A stretch of 64,000 bases of DNA from an uncultured Campylobacter sp. (GTDB taxonomy: Bacteria > Campylobacterota > Campylobacteria > Campylobacterales > Campylobacteraceae). Location of the stretch: the NCBI RefSeq assembly GCF_938030145.1, contig NZ_CALHGM010000007.1, positions 1 to 64,000 on the forward strand. The letters run 5' to 3'. Below, piece after piece: positions 25,706 through 35,256 of this stretch. Every line of letters starts with the position of its first letter. The stretch's first letter is position 1. A program made the position numbers and the translations under genes. The notes beneath the pieces are model-generated. The model saw only the letters and a program-made list of their open reading frames with translations, did no database searches and was not told the origin of the DNA.

Positions 25706-26951
25706 CGTTTTCCTTTCGTAAGATAATGCTCGTGGAGCTTTTAAGGCTTAGATAGGTTTTCATCGCTTTTTTAACCGCGCTTTTATCGAGACTTTTGATC
25801 TCGCACTCCAGCCTAAATAGCGCGTCCAGATCGCCGCGGACGATGTAGCTGCCATACATCTGAGCTACCTTGCTGGCGCTGTCGAGGGAGTAGATCAGAT
25901 CGCCGCTTAGGGTGTTTTTGATCTTTAACATATCATCGTCGCTTATTTTAGCTTTTTTGGCTTTTTCGATCAGCGCTAGAATTTCATCTCTCAGCGCCTC
26001 GCCGCTTACGCCCTGGTTGCAAACGGCAAAGACTATAAATAAATTCTCATCCTTGGCGCTCATATCGTAGATGTTGATCTGATTGGCGAGCTTTTTCTCA
26101 TCGACCAGCACGCGCTGTAAAAGCGAGCTCTTGCCGCCGCTAAGATATATATCCATCGCTTTAATCGCCGCGGCGTCAGGATGGTTAAACGGCGGAATTT
26201 TAAAGGCGACCGCTACGATTTGCGCCTCACTGTTTTTATAAATAACGCTAAGCTTCTCGCCGTCTTGCGCGGGCTCGGTGCAGTGAAGGCACGGAATTTC
26301 GCCCTTGTTTTTTACGGGCGCGAAGTATTTTTTAGCCGCATCAAACGCCGCCTTTTCGCCGATGTCGCCGGTGATCAGCAGTACGGCGTTTTGCGGCTGA
26401 TAAAATTTAGCGTGAAATTCCTTGATATCTTTGATGCTCCAGTTTTCGATATCCTTGCGAAAGCCGATCGGCGTCCAGTGATACGGGTGGTACAAAAACG
26501 CGGCGTTGTAGAGCCTGAAAAATAGGTATCCGAACGGATCGTTATCGGTGCGCCACAGTCGCTCCTCGAGCACGACCTTACGCTCGGGCTGAAATTCTTT
26601 GTCTTTGAGGCTTAAGTTTTGCATAATGTCGGCGTAAAGATCCAAGCAGACCTCTAAATTTGAGCTCGCGCACTTGATGAAGTAGTGCGTGTAATCAAAG
26701 CCCGTGCTTGCGTTGTTCACGCCGCCGAATCCCTTTACGATCGCGTCGAACTCGCCCGCCTTGCGATTTTTCGTGGATTTAAAATTTAGATGCTCCAGCA
26801 TGTGCGCAATGCCGCTTTTGCCCATCGTCTCGTCGCGCGAGCCGACGTTGTAAAACACGTCCACGCTTATGACGCCGCTGCCTTTATTCATCGGGATGTG
26901 ATAAATTTGAAGCCCGTTTTGTAGCGTGATTTTCTTAAATTTTGGAAACAT
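25698..26951 (-). CDS. M16 family zinc peptidase
   Basis: 417 residues, pitrilysin/processing-peptidase-like. The inverted zinc motif HMLEH is at residues 50-54, with the downstream Glu in VLEERL. An N-terminal catalytic and a C-terminal non-catalytic domain (about 170-340) are visible. No signal peptide, so it is probably cytoplasmic. Same neighbour order (pyrD, zinc protease, dapA) as C. jejuni Cj0804-Cj0806 from memory. Its ATG overlaps the pyrD stop (TAATG). Confidence 0.9.
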   Translation of the reverse strand: MFPKFKKITLQNGLQIYHIPMNKGSGVISVDVFYNVGSRDETMGKSGIAHMLEHLNFKSTKNRKAGEFDAIVKGFGGVNNASTGFDYTHYFIKCASSNLEVCLDLYADIMQNLSLKDKEFQPERKVVLEERLWRTDNDPFGYLFFRLYNAAFLYHPYHWTPIGFRKDIENWSIKDIKEFHAKFYQPQNAVLLITGDIGEKAAFDAAKKYFAPVKNKGEIPCLHCTEPAQDGEKLSVIYKNSEAQIVAVAFKIPPFNHPDAAAIKAMDIYLSGGKSSLLQRVLVDEKKLANQINIYDMSAKDENLFIVFAVCNQGVSGEALRDEILALIEKAKKAKISDDDMLKIKNTLSGDLIYSLDSASKVAQMYGSYIVRGDLDALFRLECEIKSLDKSAVKKAMKTYLSLKSSTSIILRKENDE

Positions 26952-28975
26952 TAATCTTTTTTCGCCTTTCGTTTTTTACTTGAGTTTTGCTCCGCGTCTT
27001 GGGCGCCGCTCGCTTCTTTGGCCTCTTTGGCCTCGGCATTTTTAGTTTTTGCGCCGCTTTGTTTTGCGTTTTTGGCTTTTAAGCTTTTGCTTTCCGCGCT
27101 ATTTTTTGGCGCGGCTTTAGTTTTAGAATTTTTGCTTTCTATGTCGTTTTTTGACGCGGCTTTGATCGCGGTTTTATTTTTAGATGCGGTTTTTGTTTTG
27201 GCGGTTTTGCTTGCCGCGACACTTTGTTTTATGTCTTTAGTCTCTAAATTCTCGCTTTTTGCGCCGCTTTGCGAGAGATTTTTAGCTGCAGCGTCCTTCT
27301 TTTGCGAGACGTTATCCTGCGCGGCGTCATTATCCTGCGGAGTATCCTTCTGCACGGCGTCTTTTTGCGTAGCGTCCTTTGAGATTTTACCGCGCCTGGA
27401 ACCTGCGCCGCTTTTTGAAATTTGACTTCGCTTTTGATTCGCATCGCTTTTGGAAGCCCTTTTTGAAATTTTATCCTGCTTCTCATCGACGCTGCTTTGC
27501 CTTGTGCTTTTAGCCTCTAAATTTTCGCTTTTTGCGCTGCTTCGTTTTGTATTTTTAACCTCGGAAATTTTGTTCTCCGCGCTACTTTGCTCGGCTGAGC
27601 TTTGATCCGTCGCGGTATCTGCGCTTACCAAGGCGTTTAAATTTGCCGAAGCGCTAGAATTTTCGTCTGATTCAGAGATTGAGTTTGTTTGAGCGCTCAG
27701 AATTTCATCTGTTTTAGCGGCGGGAATTTTATCGGCTTGGGCACTCGATATTTCGCTTTTGCTGTCGTTTGAAATTTCGTCCGCATCCTTGCTCTCGGGC
27801 GCGTTTGAAATTTCATCCGTTTTAGTTTCCGCCTCTTTGTCTTCGCAAGCGCGCAAATCCGCGCCGTTGTCGCGATTTTCGGCCTGATCGCCTCTCGCGC
27901 CGTATCCTTCGCCCGCGCGATCTTTTAAATTTACCCCGACCGCCTCGCTTATGTTATTGAAGCCGTCTGCGCGCAGAAGCTCCGCGAGTCCCTCGTTGAT
28001 CGATTTTGCGACGAACGGACCCTTGAAGATAAAGGCGGTAAAAATTTGAACCAGGCTCGCGCCCGATTTGATGCGCTCGTAGGCCTCCTGCGCGCTGTCT
28101 ATGCCGCCGCAGCTGATTAGGACCGTGCGGCCGAAGAGCTCGCGAGCGACCTGTGCGAAAAGCTCGCGCGATTTTTCGGTGATCAGTCTGCCGCTTAGGC
28201 CGCCGAAGTCCCTAGCGTTGGGACTTAGCGAATAATCAACGCTCGTGTTGTTTATGATGATGCCGCTTGCGCCGCTTTGCACCGCGCACTCGCACAGCGC
28301 GATCGCCTGATCCGCGCTCATATCGGGCGCCAGCTTTAAGACGAGCGGCCTGTTCGTGATCTTTTTCATCGCCCCGATCAGCTCGCTTATGAAGCTGTTT
28401 TCTTGCAAAGCGCGCAGATTCGGGGTGTTCGGCGAGCTTACGTTGATGATGAAAAAATCGCACAGCCCGTTAAATTTACGACCTAAGGCTTCATAATCGC
28501 TCAGCGCATCCTCGTTCGGAGTGGCCTTATTTTTGCCGATATTTGCGGCGATCGGGATTACAAAAGGATAAATTTTTCGCACGCGATGCTCGATAATATC
28601 GGCGCCTTCGTTGTTAAAGCCCATTGCGTTTTGGATGCTCTGCTCGCTAACGAGGCGAAAAAGTCGCGGCTTTTCGTTGCCGCTTTGAGGACGCGGCGTA
28701 AAGGTGCCAAAATCGATGTGTCCGAAGCCGAGAGCGGCCAGCGGTGCGATCATCGTGGCGTTTTTGTCGAAGCCGCCCGCGATACCTACGGGGTTATCGA
28801 AACTTAGATTCCATATATTTTGAGTTAAAATTTCATCTTTATAAACGCCGAATTTTGCCAAAGCCTCAAGCCCGCCCGGGGTCGCATAGAGCGCGCGAAG
28901 TCCGAATTCTGCGATCTTGTGAGCGGTTTCTGGATCGAATCGAAAAAAGATTTTTTTCAAGGTATCATAATTCAT
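26951..28975 (-). CDS. pyrD: Dihydroorotate dehydrogenase (class 2) with 320-residue basic low-complexity tail
   Basis: Residues 1-350 are a standard membrane-associated, quinone-dependent PyrD: N-terminal helices, GIAGGFDKN (65-73), the catalytic Ser181 in NVSSPNTPNLR, and FMN-binding ISCGGI. Family members end near there. Here the frame continues for about 320 residues made of Lys/Ala/Ser/Asp/Glu/Asn with repeats such as SGAKSENLE and KISK, without hydrophobic structure. It becomes strongly Lys-rich toward the end (SSKKRKAKKD). Start ATG with AGGA upstream. The tail is unlikely to be needed for catalysis; function unknown. Confidence 0.9.
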   Translation of the reverse strand: MNYDTLKKIFFRFDPETAHKIAEFGLRALYATPGGLEALAKFGVYKDEILTQNIWNLSFDNPVGIAGGFDKNATMIAPLAALGFGHIDFGTFTPRPQSGNEKPRLFRLVSEQSIQNAMGFNNEGADIIEHRVRKIYPFVIPIAANIGKNKATPNEDALSDYEALGRKFNGLCDFFIINVSSPNTPNLRALQENSFISELIGAMKKITNRPLVLKLAPDMSADQAIALCECAVQSGASGIIINNTSVDYSLSPNARDFGGLSGRLITEKSRELFAQVARELFGRTVLISCGGIDSAQEAYERIKSGASLVQIFTAFIFKGPFVAKSINEGLAELLRADGFNNISEAVGVNLKDRAGEGYGARGDQAENRDNGADLRACEDKEAETKTDEISNAPESKDADEISNDSKSEISSAQADKIPAAKTDEILSAQTNSISESDENSSASANLNALVSADTATDQSSAEQSSAENKISEVKNTKRSSAKSENLEAKSTRQSSVDEKQDKISKRASKSDANQKRSQISKSGAGSRRGKISKDATQKDAVQKDTPQDNDAAQDNVSQKKDAAAKNLSQSGAKSENLETKDIKQSVAASKTAKTKTASKNKTAIKAASKNDIESKNSKTKAAPKNSAESKSLKAKNAKQSGAKTKNAEAKEAKEASGAQDAEQNSSKKRKAKKD

Positions 28976-29326
28976 AATTTTTCCTCAAATTTTGCGTAAT
29001 GGTAGCTAAAATTTAATTAAATATAGATAAGAATTTCGCGCTGAATTGCAATTCGCGGCGGTTAAATTTAGTTTTAGAATTACGCGAGAAATGCCGGTAA
29101 AATTTCTACGGCTTGCAATGAGCGGTTTAAATTTACGCAGAAGTCTAAAGATGCGCGGCGTAAATTTTATAAATTTAGCTCGCCCTGGTACGTGCCGAAA
29201 CGCGCGGTGTCTGTGGCGCAGCTCGCACTACAGGAGTTGTACGCGACTTTATCCTGCGCCGATCTGCGCTCAATCCCGCTGAAGCTAAATTTTAAAATTT
29301 AAAGCGTTTGCTCGCGCTGTTTGAGT
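28976..29326. other. Intergenic region
   Basis: About 350 bp between pyrD and the hypothetical membrane protein gene; nothing beyond AAATTT words was recognised. Confidence 0.5.
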
Positions 29327-30481
29327 TTAGCGCGCCTCTTTGCCGCCGAAAGCAACGATCATCGTTCCCAGAGGAATGATCGCAACGCCCAAGATAATCG
29401 CTAGCGGGTTTAGCAAGGACAGCTTGGCAAGCAGGTAGATCGCCGCCACGAGCGCCGCGTAGGACAAAATTTTAAACGGAGAGAAAAACGCCCCCGCGAA
29501 ATTGCTCCGAATCTCGCCTCTTTTGCGCTCATCATCCCAACCATCAATGCTGCCGTCCGCGCCGTCGAAATTATCATTCGATCCATCGCGCGCGGCGACA
29601 CCTAGCTCACCGTTACCTGTGCTATCGCTACGATTGTTGCGATCTGCGCCGTCGCCCAGATCGCTGCTCGCTGCATTTTTCAAGTCGTCGCAACGCTCGC
29701 CTATGCCGCCTTGCGAACTATCGCTAGCTTCGTCGTTTATGCCGTCGTATGAGTCGCTGCAAGTCGCGCTGACATTCATATTAAATTTATCGGTGGCATG
29801 TCCTAAAGCGGTCGCGTCGCAAGCGGAGGTTTTGTCGTCGCTCTTCGTAGAATTTACGTCGCGCTCGCCAGCGGAAGCTCTGCCGTACTCGGCGTCTAAA
29901 TTTGAGCTGCGAGTAAAATTTATATCAGCGGCGGAGTCTGCGACACGCTCGGCGGCGGTTTCGTCGTGCAGGGCGTAGTTGTCATTGTTTTCGATACGGG
30001 TCTCGCCGTTTGTGAAATTTACCGTGCCTTCGGAATTTTGAGTGTTTAAAATTTCGGCGCCTAAATTTAGATCGCTAAAGCTTTCTCTCTTTAAAATTTC
30101 GCCGTCGCAAATTTTGCTATATAAAATTTTATCGCCGCCGCCTATGCTGCCTTGGTTTTTGCCGCCGCAGCTTGCGGAATTTATATCGCAGGCGGAAGTT
30201 TCGCCGCTTATAAAACCGGCGGAATTTTTGGAGCTTTGCTGTAAAATTTCATCGTATTTGCCGGCCCTGAGTTCATCTTCTATTTTGTTGCGGTAAGCGC
30301 GAAACGAAAAATATACCGCGCCGAATGCGCCCAAAAATCCGGCCTCCAAGCTGAGAAGCCAGGCAAGCGCCCGCACGCCGAAAGAGCCCGAGCCGAAAAA
30401 TCCGCCGCCGCAAAGCGCTAGCCCAAGCAGGGCAAATGCCGCGTTTAGCGCGCAGTATATGAGCAAAAACCGCCTACTCAA
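29327..30481 (-). CDS. Unknown membrane protein with long low-complexity insertion
   Basis: 384 residues. Two N-terminal hydrophobic helices (about 5-25 and 35-60) and two C-terminal ones (about 330-378) frame a 250-residue hydrophilic region of Asp/Asn/Ser/Ala/Gly with no predicted fold. Start is TTG at 30481, overlapping the TGA of the AtpZ-like gene. The four-helix part could be an AtpI-type protein with a huge extra loop; this is only a structural guess. Confidence 0.6.
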   Translation of the reverse strand: MSRRFLLIYCALNAAFALLGLALCGGGFFGSGSFGVRALAWLLSLEAGFLGAFGAVYFSFRAYRNKIEDELRAGKYDEILQQSSKNSAGFISGETSACDINSASCGGKNQGSIGGGDKILYSKICDGEILKRESFSDLNLGAEILNTQNSEGTVNFTNGETRIENNDNYALHDETAAERVADSAADINFTRSSNLDAEYGRASAGERDVNSTKSDDKTSACDATALGHATDKFNMNVSATCSDSYDGINDEASDSSQGGIGERCDDLKNAASSDLGDGADRNNRSDSTGNGELGVAARDGSNDNFDGADGSIDGWDDERKRGEIRSNFAGAFFSPFKILSYAALVAAIYLLAKLSLLNPLAIILGVAIIPLGTMIVAFGGKEAR

Positions 30482-30774
30482 TCCCGCTCATCCAATTCGT
30501 CGTCGTCGAAATTTTTCGGATCCGCCTTGTATTTCGGATCGTTTTCAAGCTCTTTTAAGCTCGAATTTAGCGCCTTGCACGCGCGGTAAACGTTCAGAAA
30601 CGCCGCCGCGATGCCGATAGCGATGCCGAACCAGAGCAGAAGCAGTGAGCCCGTGAGATGCCGCAGCCCAAGTCCGATCGCTACTCCGATGCCGATCGCT
30701 ACGACGATCGAGATGCCCAGGCTGATGTCGCAGGCGCCCTTTACGATTTTGTTTAAATTTTTCGTTACTCTCAT
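30478..30774 (-). CDS. AtpZ/AtpI-family small membrane protein
   Basis: 98 residues with two membrane helices (about 18-38 and 43-65) rich in Gly/Ile and a charged C-terminal tail (KNFDDDELDERD). Members of the AtpZ/AtpI family assist ATP synthase c-ring assembly or carry Mg2+/Ca2+. The gene lies between hemL and a membrane protein, away from atp genes. Confidence 0.7.
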   Translation of the reverse strand: MRVTKNLNKIVKGACDISLGISIVVAIGIGVAIGLGLRHLTGSLLLLWFGIAIGIAAAFLNVYRACKALNSSLKELENDPKYKADPKNFDDDELDERD

Positions 30775-30805
30775 CTAAAATCCGTAAAATTTTAAAATGC
30801 AGCCC

Positions 30806-32077
30806 TTAAAGCGCCGCCATCGCTTCATCCGCGGCGTTTAGCGCAAAGTCGATCTGCGTTTCGTTCATTGTGGCGCAGATAAAGCCCGTCTCAAACTGAC
30901 TAGGTGCTAAAAATACGCCGCGCTTAATCATCTCGCCGTGAAATTTAGCAAAGCGCGCGGTGTCTGCCCGCAAAGCGCCGTCATAGTCGCGCACCTCTTC
31001 GTCTGCGAAAAAGTAACCGAACATCGAGCCGACGCAGGCGGTTTGTAGCGCGATGCCACGGCGATTTGCTATGGCGCAAAGCCCGTCCGTAAGTCTGCGG
31101 GCAAGCTCGCCGAGCCTTTCGTAAAGGCCGCTGCTAGCGTAAATTTTACTTAGGCTGGCGATGCCCGCAGCCATTGCGACGGGGTTTCCGCTTAGCGTGC
31201 CCGCTTGATACACCGCTCCTAGCGGGCTTATCATATCCATAATTTCGCGCTTGCCCGCAAACGCCGCCACGCTCATACCGCCGCCAATGACCTTGCCGAA
31301 GGTTACCAGATCGCCGCGGACGCCGTAGATGCCGTAGCTGCCTAGCTCGCTCGCGCGAAAGCCGCTCATTACCTCGTCGATTATCAGCACGATCTTTTTC
31401 TCGTCGCACAGCGCGCGAAGCTCGGTTAAAAATTCGGGATCCGCCGGCACCAAGCCCATATTCCCCGCGATAGGCTCAATGATGATCGTGCCGATGTCGT
31501 TTTGCGCTAGGACGTCCTTTACGCTTTGTATGTCGTTGTATCTGGCTAGGTAGGTGTTTTTCGCGACATCCTGTGGCACGCCCGCGCTGCTTGCGTTACC
31601 GAAGGTGCTTGCGCCGCTGCCCGCTTTGACGAGCAGGCTGTCGCTATGACCGTGGTAGCAGCCCTCAAATTTTAAAATTTTATCCCGTCCGCTAAAGGCG
31701 CGCGCAAGACGGATCGCGCTCATCGTAGCTTCCGTGCCGCTGCTGGTAAAGCGGATCTTATCTAGGAAATCGAAATTTTTTAGCACCAGCGAGGCGAGCT
31801 GCGTCTCAAGCGGGCTGGATGCGCCGAAGCTTAGCCCCTTTTTGGCGGTTTGCACGACGGCGCGCTCAATGTAGGCATCTGCGTGACCGAAGATGAGCGG
31901 ACCCCAGCTCTGCACGAAGTCGAGATATTTTTTACCCTCGACGTCGTATATATACGAGCCCTCGCCGCGATCCACCATAAAAGGCTCACTGCCTACGTTG
32001 CCGAATGCTCGCACCGGCGAATCGACGCCGCCCGGGATAAGTTTTTGTGCTGCTAAAAATTCGTCGTGATTATTCAT
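30806..32077 (-). CDS. hemL: Glutamate-1-semialdehyde 2,1-aminomutase
   Basis: 423 residues, PLP-dependent class III aminotransferase fold, converting glutamate-1-semialdehyde to 5-aminolevulinate in the C5 haem pathway. GGVDSPVRAF near the start, CYHGHSDS, the cofactor Asp in IIDEVMSGFR and the Schiff-base Lys in TFGKVIGGG are visible. Its ATG overlaps the cytochrome gene's stop (ATGA), with CTCC-complement GGAG upstream. Confidence 0.96.
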   Translation of the reverse strand: MNNHDEFLAAQKLIPGGVDSPVRAFGNVGSEPFMVDRGEGSYIYDVEGKKYLDFVQSWGPLIFGHADAYIERAVVQTAKKGLSFGASSPLETQLASLVLKNFDFLDKIRFTSSGTEATMSAIRLARAFSGRDKILKFEGCYHGHSDSLLVKAGSGASTFGNASSAGVPQDVAKNTYLARYNDIQSVKDVLAQNDIGTIIIEPIAGNMGLVPADPEFLTELRALCDEKKIVLIIDEVMSGFRASELGSYGIYGVRGDLVTFGKVIGGGMSVAAFAGKREIMDMISPLGAVYQAGTLSGNPVAMAAGIASLSKIYASSGLYERLGELARRLTDGLCAIANRRGIALQTACVGSMFGYFFADEEVRDYDGALRADTARFAKFHGEMIKRGVFLAPSQFETGFICATMNETQIDFALNAADEAMAAL

Positions 32078-32520
32078 TTTTTCTCCTTCTTTTTTGGTTG
32101 ATTTATCGATTTTATATATTTGTAGATGATGATGATCTCGTTTTGCGTCAGGAAGTAGCTTGGCATCACGTCGCGCGAGCTGCTGATCCCGTCGGCGAGC
32201 TCCTGAAGCGAGAGATTATTGATCGGCGGCGCGTTTAGGGCGCGCTCGTAGTAGGCGCCCGAGGTGCGGTTAAATTCTTTATACTTTACGATTAGCGAGC
32301 CCTCACCCTTTTCGCCGTGGCACTTATCGCAGCCCACGCCGCGCGGGTTTTTATACAGCATCGCGCCGTACTCCTCGTCGGTGATAAAGCTCTCGGCTTG
32401 CACGCCGCGAGGTAGAAAAAATATGGTCGCGGTTAAAAATAGCGCTAAAAATATAAAATTTCGCATCTTCTCGTTTCGAATTTTTGGAGCAATAATATAA
32501 AAAATGTGCTTAAATTTCAT
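32074..32520 (-). CDS. Periplasmic mono-haem c-type cytochrome
   Basis: 148 residues by the ATG overlapping the kinase stop. An internal Met19 (32466) directly before the signal peptide (MRNFIFLALFLTATIFFLP) is the more natural start. The haem site is CDKCH (C64, C67, H68) and the axial Met is probably in DVMPSYFL. A basic C-terminal tail ends the protein. It should carry electrons in the periplasm. Same neighbourhood (hemL with a cytochrome) as C. jejuni Cj0853c-Cj0854c from memory. Confidence 0.88.
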   Translation of the reverse strand: MKFKHIFYIIAPKIRNEKMRNFIFLALFLTATIFFLPRGVQAESFITDEEYGAMLYKNPRGVGCDKCHGEKGEGSLIVKYKEFNRTSGAYYERALNAPPINNLSLQELADGISSSRDVMPSYFLTQNEIIIIYKYIKSINQPKKKEKK

Positions 32521-33758
32521 AACGTCGCTATATTTTCGATCCCCTCAAAATAAAATACGTTTAGCTCGTCCTGCCTGCGGTAGAGGAATTTTAGCCCGTG
32601 CGCTTTGGCTATATTATCGACGATGTAGAGCCCTAGGCCGAAGCTTTGCTTAGCGTTCGTGCCCTTGACGAAGGCCTCTTTGTAGTAGCTAAAGTCCTTC
32701 TGTAGCGGCTCGCCGAGCGTTATGAAGTCCATCGTTTCGGCATTTAGGCGGATTAAAATTTTACCGTCTGCGGCGTATTTTACGGCGTTGTCGATTAAAT
32801 TTTTCACCGCGACGCAAAAGAGCTTCAGATCTACGTTTAAGCTTAGTCCTAGCGGATTTTGCAGCGTTACACAGCCGGGCTCGATCATCGCGATACTAAG
32901 CGCTTCTTTTAAAATTTCATCCATTGAAAAAATTCCGCGTTCGACTAGCGCCGTGCCCGCAGTCGCGCGCTCGACCGCCGCAAATTCGTTGATTAGGCTT
33001 TCCAGCCGCTCAAAGACCGAGATGAGACGCTCCTGATTTTTACCGTGCTCGATCATCTCGACGGCGATGCGACCCTTTGTGATGGGGGTTTTGAGCTCGT
33101 GCATTATGTTTCGCAAAAAAAGATGGCGCGATTCGTTAAGCTTATTTATCTGCGTGACCGCCTCGTAAAATGCGTGCGAAACCTCGGAAATTTCGTCGTT
33201 TCCTACGCTTACGTCCTTGATCTGAAGATCGCCTTTAGCAAATTTATCGATCTGGCGCTTAAGCTTGCGAAGAGGACGAATTTTGCGGATGATGAAGATA
33301 TACGCAAGCAGGATGATCACCAAAATGACGCCGTAGATCGCTTTGAAAATATCGTAGCGGTAGGGCTGATACTCCTTGTCATTTAAAAGCCGCGTCTCGC
33401 CAGCGTGCGTGATTTTTAAGTAGTGCTTGCGCTTAAACAGCAAGATGTCTGCAGAGCCGATGTCTGCGGAGATGCTGTCTAAAATTTCGGCGCCTTTGAT
33501 GATCTCATCGCGTTTGGCTTCATCGCGTATGGTCGAAAACTCGAAATTCGCGACCTGACGGTCGTATTCGACATCGCTGATGAGCTTGCTCATCTGATAT
33601 AGGTTCGCGCGCGCAACGATGGAGTATTTGGAGTTTAGCTCGCGGGTGTAGTTTTGCTGATCGTAGCCGATGAGCCAGAGCAGAGCGAGCGAAACACCCA
33701 CAGCGGCGAGCGCGAAGATGAACGTGATGGTGTAAAAAATCGACGATCTTACTTTCAT
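32517..33758 (-). CDS. Two-component sensor histidine kinase (ArsS-like)
   Basis: 413 residues: membrane helix (8-30), periplasmic sensor (about 35-138), second helix (140-158), HAMP (160-212), then the dimerisation domain with phosphorylated His220 in MHELKTPITKG and a reduced HATPase domain with NLIDNAVKYA and SFGLGLYIV. The ATP-binding G1 region is short, as in Helicobacter ArsS. Encoded near its likely partner at 34252-34929 but separated by about 490 bp. Input signal unknown; acid sensing by analogy only. Confidence 0.88.
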   Translation of the reverse strand: MKVRSSIFYTITFIFALAAVGVSLALLWLIGYDQQNYTRELNSKYSIVARANLYQMSKLISDVEYDRQVANFEFSTIRDEAKRDEIIKGAEILDSISADIGSADILLFKRKHYLKITHAGETRLLNDKEYQPYRYDIFKAIYGVILVIILLAYIFIIRKIRPLRKLKRQIDKFAKGDLQIKDVSVGNDEISEVSHAFYEAVTQINKLNESRHLFLRNIMHELKTPITKGRIAVEMIEHGKNQERLISVFERLESLINEFAAVERATAGTALVERGIFSMDEILKEALSIAMIEPGCVTLQNPLGLSLNVDLKLFCVAVKNLIDNAVKYAADGKILIRLNAETMDFITLGEPLQKDFSYYKEAFVKGTNAKQSFGLGLYIVDNIAKAHGLKFLYRRQDELNVFYFEGIENIATL

Positions 33759-34251
33759 TAAATTTATATGATCCTTAAATTTTTAAAATTTCAAAGCTTT
33801 GAAGCCGCTGGCTTGCTTTGCTTTAGCGCGCGGAACCGGCTTGCCCTGCTTTAAATTTACGGCGCATCTTAAAGGCGCGGCGCGTAAATTTTAAAATTTC
33901 ACCGCAAAGCAGGGCGCTTTTAAATTTAACAGCCACGGCGCTTTAAATTTTAAAATTTGCCTCTTCCCGCTGCCCTGGGCTCTGTTTTTTATGGCTCGTT
34001 CTTGCCCGTAGCGCCGAATTTTGCCGAAATTTACAACGATGAAATTTCACGCCCATTTAAAATCGCACGCCAAATTTATAACTACAAAATTTTATCGTAA
34101 AATTTTAACGCTTCAGTTGCGGCATCTTAAATTTAAACGGCAAAATCGCGCGGACCGACTTGCGATTTCAGTTTCGCCGCGCGAGTGTCTATTAAATTTA
34201 GAGCCGCGAGCGGCTAAATTCTATCGCGCCGCCCGCCGGACGCAAGTGCGC
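33759..34251. other. Spacer between response regulator and kinase genes
   Basis: About 490 bp of phrases such as AAATTTTAAAATTTC and TTTAAATTTA interleaved with GC-rich words; no gene or terminator was recognised. The kinase ribosome site AAGGAT lies at its left end. Unusual for a two-component operon. Confidence 0.55.
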
Positions 34252-34929
34252 TCATTGTATCAGCTTATAGCCTACGCCGCGGATAGCGTGGATGTAGCTG
34301 GGTGCCTTGGATGTTTCGCCGAGCTTTAGGCGGATGCGACCGATGATGACGTCGATGCTTTTGCTCGAGGATTCCTCGCTTATGGAGCTACAGTTGTAGA
34401 TGAGCTCCTCGCGGGTGATCGCGCCGCCTTCCTTCTTGATGAGATACGAAAGCACGTCGTATTCGGCGATGGTGAGCGACAGGGGCTGTCCTTTGAAGCT
34501 GATAACGTGGCGGAAATCATCCACTTCGAGGTCTTTTTTGGGCTTTGCGGCGCGCTGGATGGAGTTTATATCGTAGCGCTCGATGTGACGTTTGATGCGC
34601 GCTAAAAGCTCTTGTGGATTATAGGGCTTTGGCAGATAATCGTCCGCGCCGAAGTCAAAAGCGTTGATCTTATCGGTCAGATCGTGGCGGGCACTTGATA
34701 TTATGATCGGTATATCGGTGTTTTTACGGATCTCTTTGCAGACCTCAAGCCCGTCCATCCCAGGAAGCGTGAGATCTAAAATCACGAGGTTGAAATTTTC
34801 TAAATTTAACTTAGAAAGCCCCAAAAACGGATCGTCCGCGACGGTGATATCGATATCGTATTGTTGCAGATATTCGCTTAAAATTTCGGCGAGTTCTAAA
34901 TCGTCCTCTATCATTAAAATTTTAGTCAT
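34252..34929 (-). CDS. OmpR-family response regulator (ArsR-like)
   Basis: 225 residues. Receiver domain 1-120 with acidic pocket E8-DD, phosphoacceptor Asp52 (ILDLTLPGMDG), Ser/Lys switch (SARHD, KPYNP), and winged-helix output domain (about 130-225) ending RGVGYKLIQ. Very similar in its key segments to Helicobacter ArsR, the acid-response regulator, and to Campylobacter orthologues. It is the probable partner of the downstream kinase. Confidence 0.92.
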   Translation of the reverse strand: MTKILMIEDDLELAEILSEYLQQYDIDITVADDPFLGLSKLNLENFNLVILDLTLPGMDGLEVCKEIRKNTDIPIIISSARHDLTDKINAFDFGADDYLPKPYNPQELLARIKRHIERYDINSIQRAAKPKKDLEVDDFRHVISFKGQPLSLTIAEYDVLSYLIKKEGGAITREELIYNCSSISEESSSKSIDVIIGRIRLKLGETSKAPSYIHAIRGVGYKLIQ

Positions 34930-35256
34930 AAAAAAGCCTTTGAAATTTTGCGCGGATTATAACAAAATATAGTTTATATATTTTAAAGCGGCAAATTTGG
35001 GCGAAATTTTATAAAAATGAAGCGCGGATGGGTAAAATTTTGAAATTTTTTGAAATCTGGTGAAATTTCAAAAATCAGCCCCAAAAATATGGCGAAATTT
35101 TGAAATTCCAAGAAGCAAAATCTGAAAAATTGACGAATTTGGGCTAAATTCGGCTAAATTTTGCCGATTTTTGCGTTTTTTTCTTAAAAAACTATTGTAT
35201 TTTTTGCGAAACTATTGTAGAATACCGCCGAAACCACTTTATTTTAAAGGATTAGC
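34930..35256. other. Divergent spacer with hup promoter
   Basis: About 330 bp between the response regulator and hup. It is very A/T-rich with many GAAATTT words. A hup -10 box TAGAAT is at 35218-35223, about 34 nt before the ATG, behind a T-rich stretch as in Campylobacter sigma-70 promoters. AAAGGA precedes the ATG. Confidence 0.55.
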
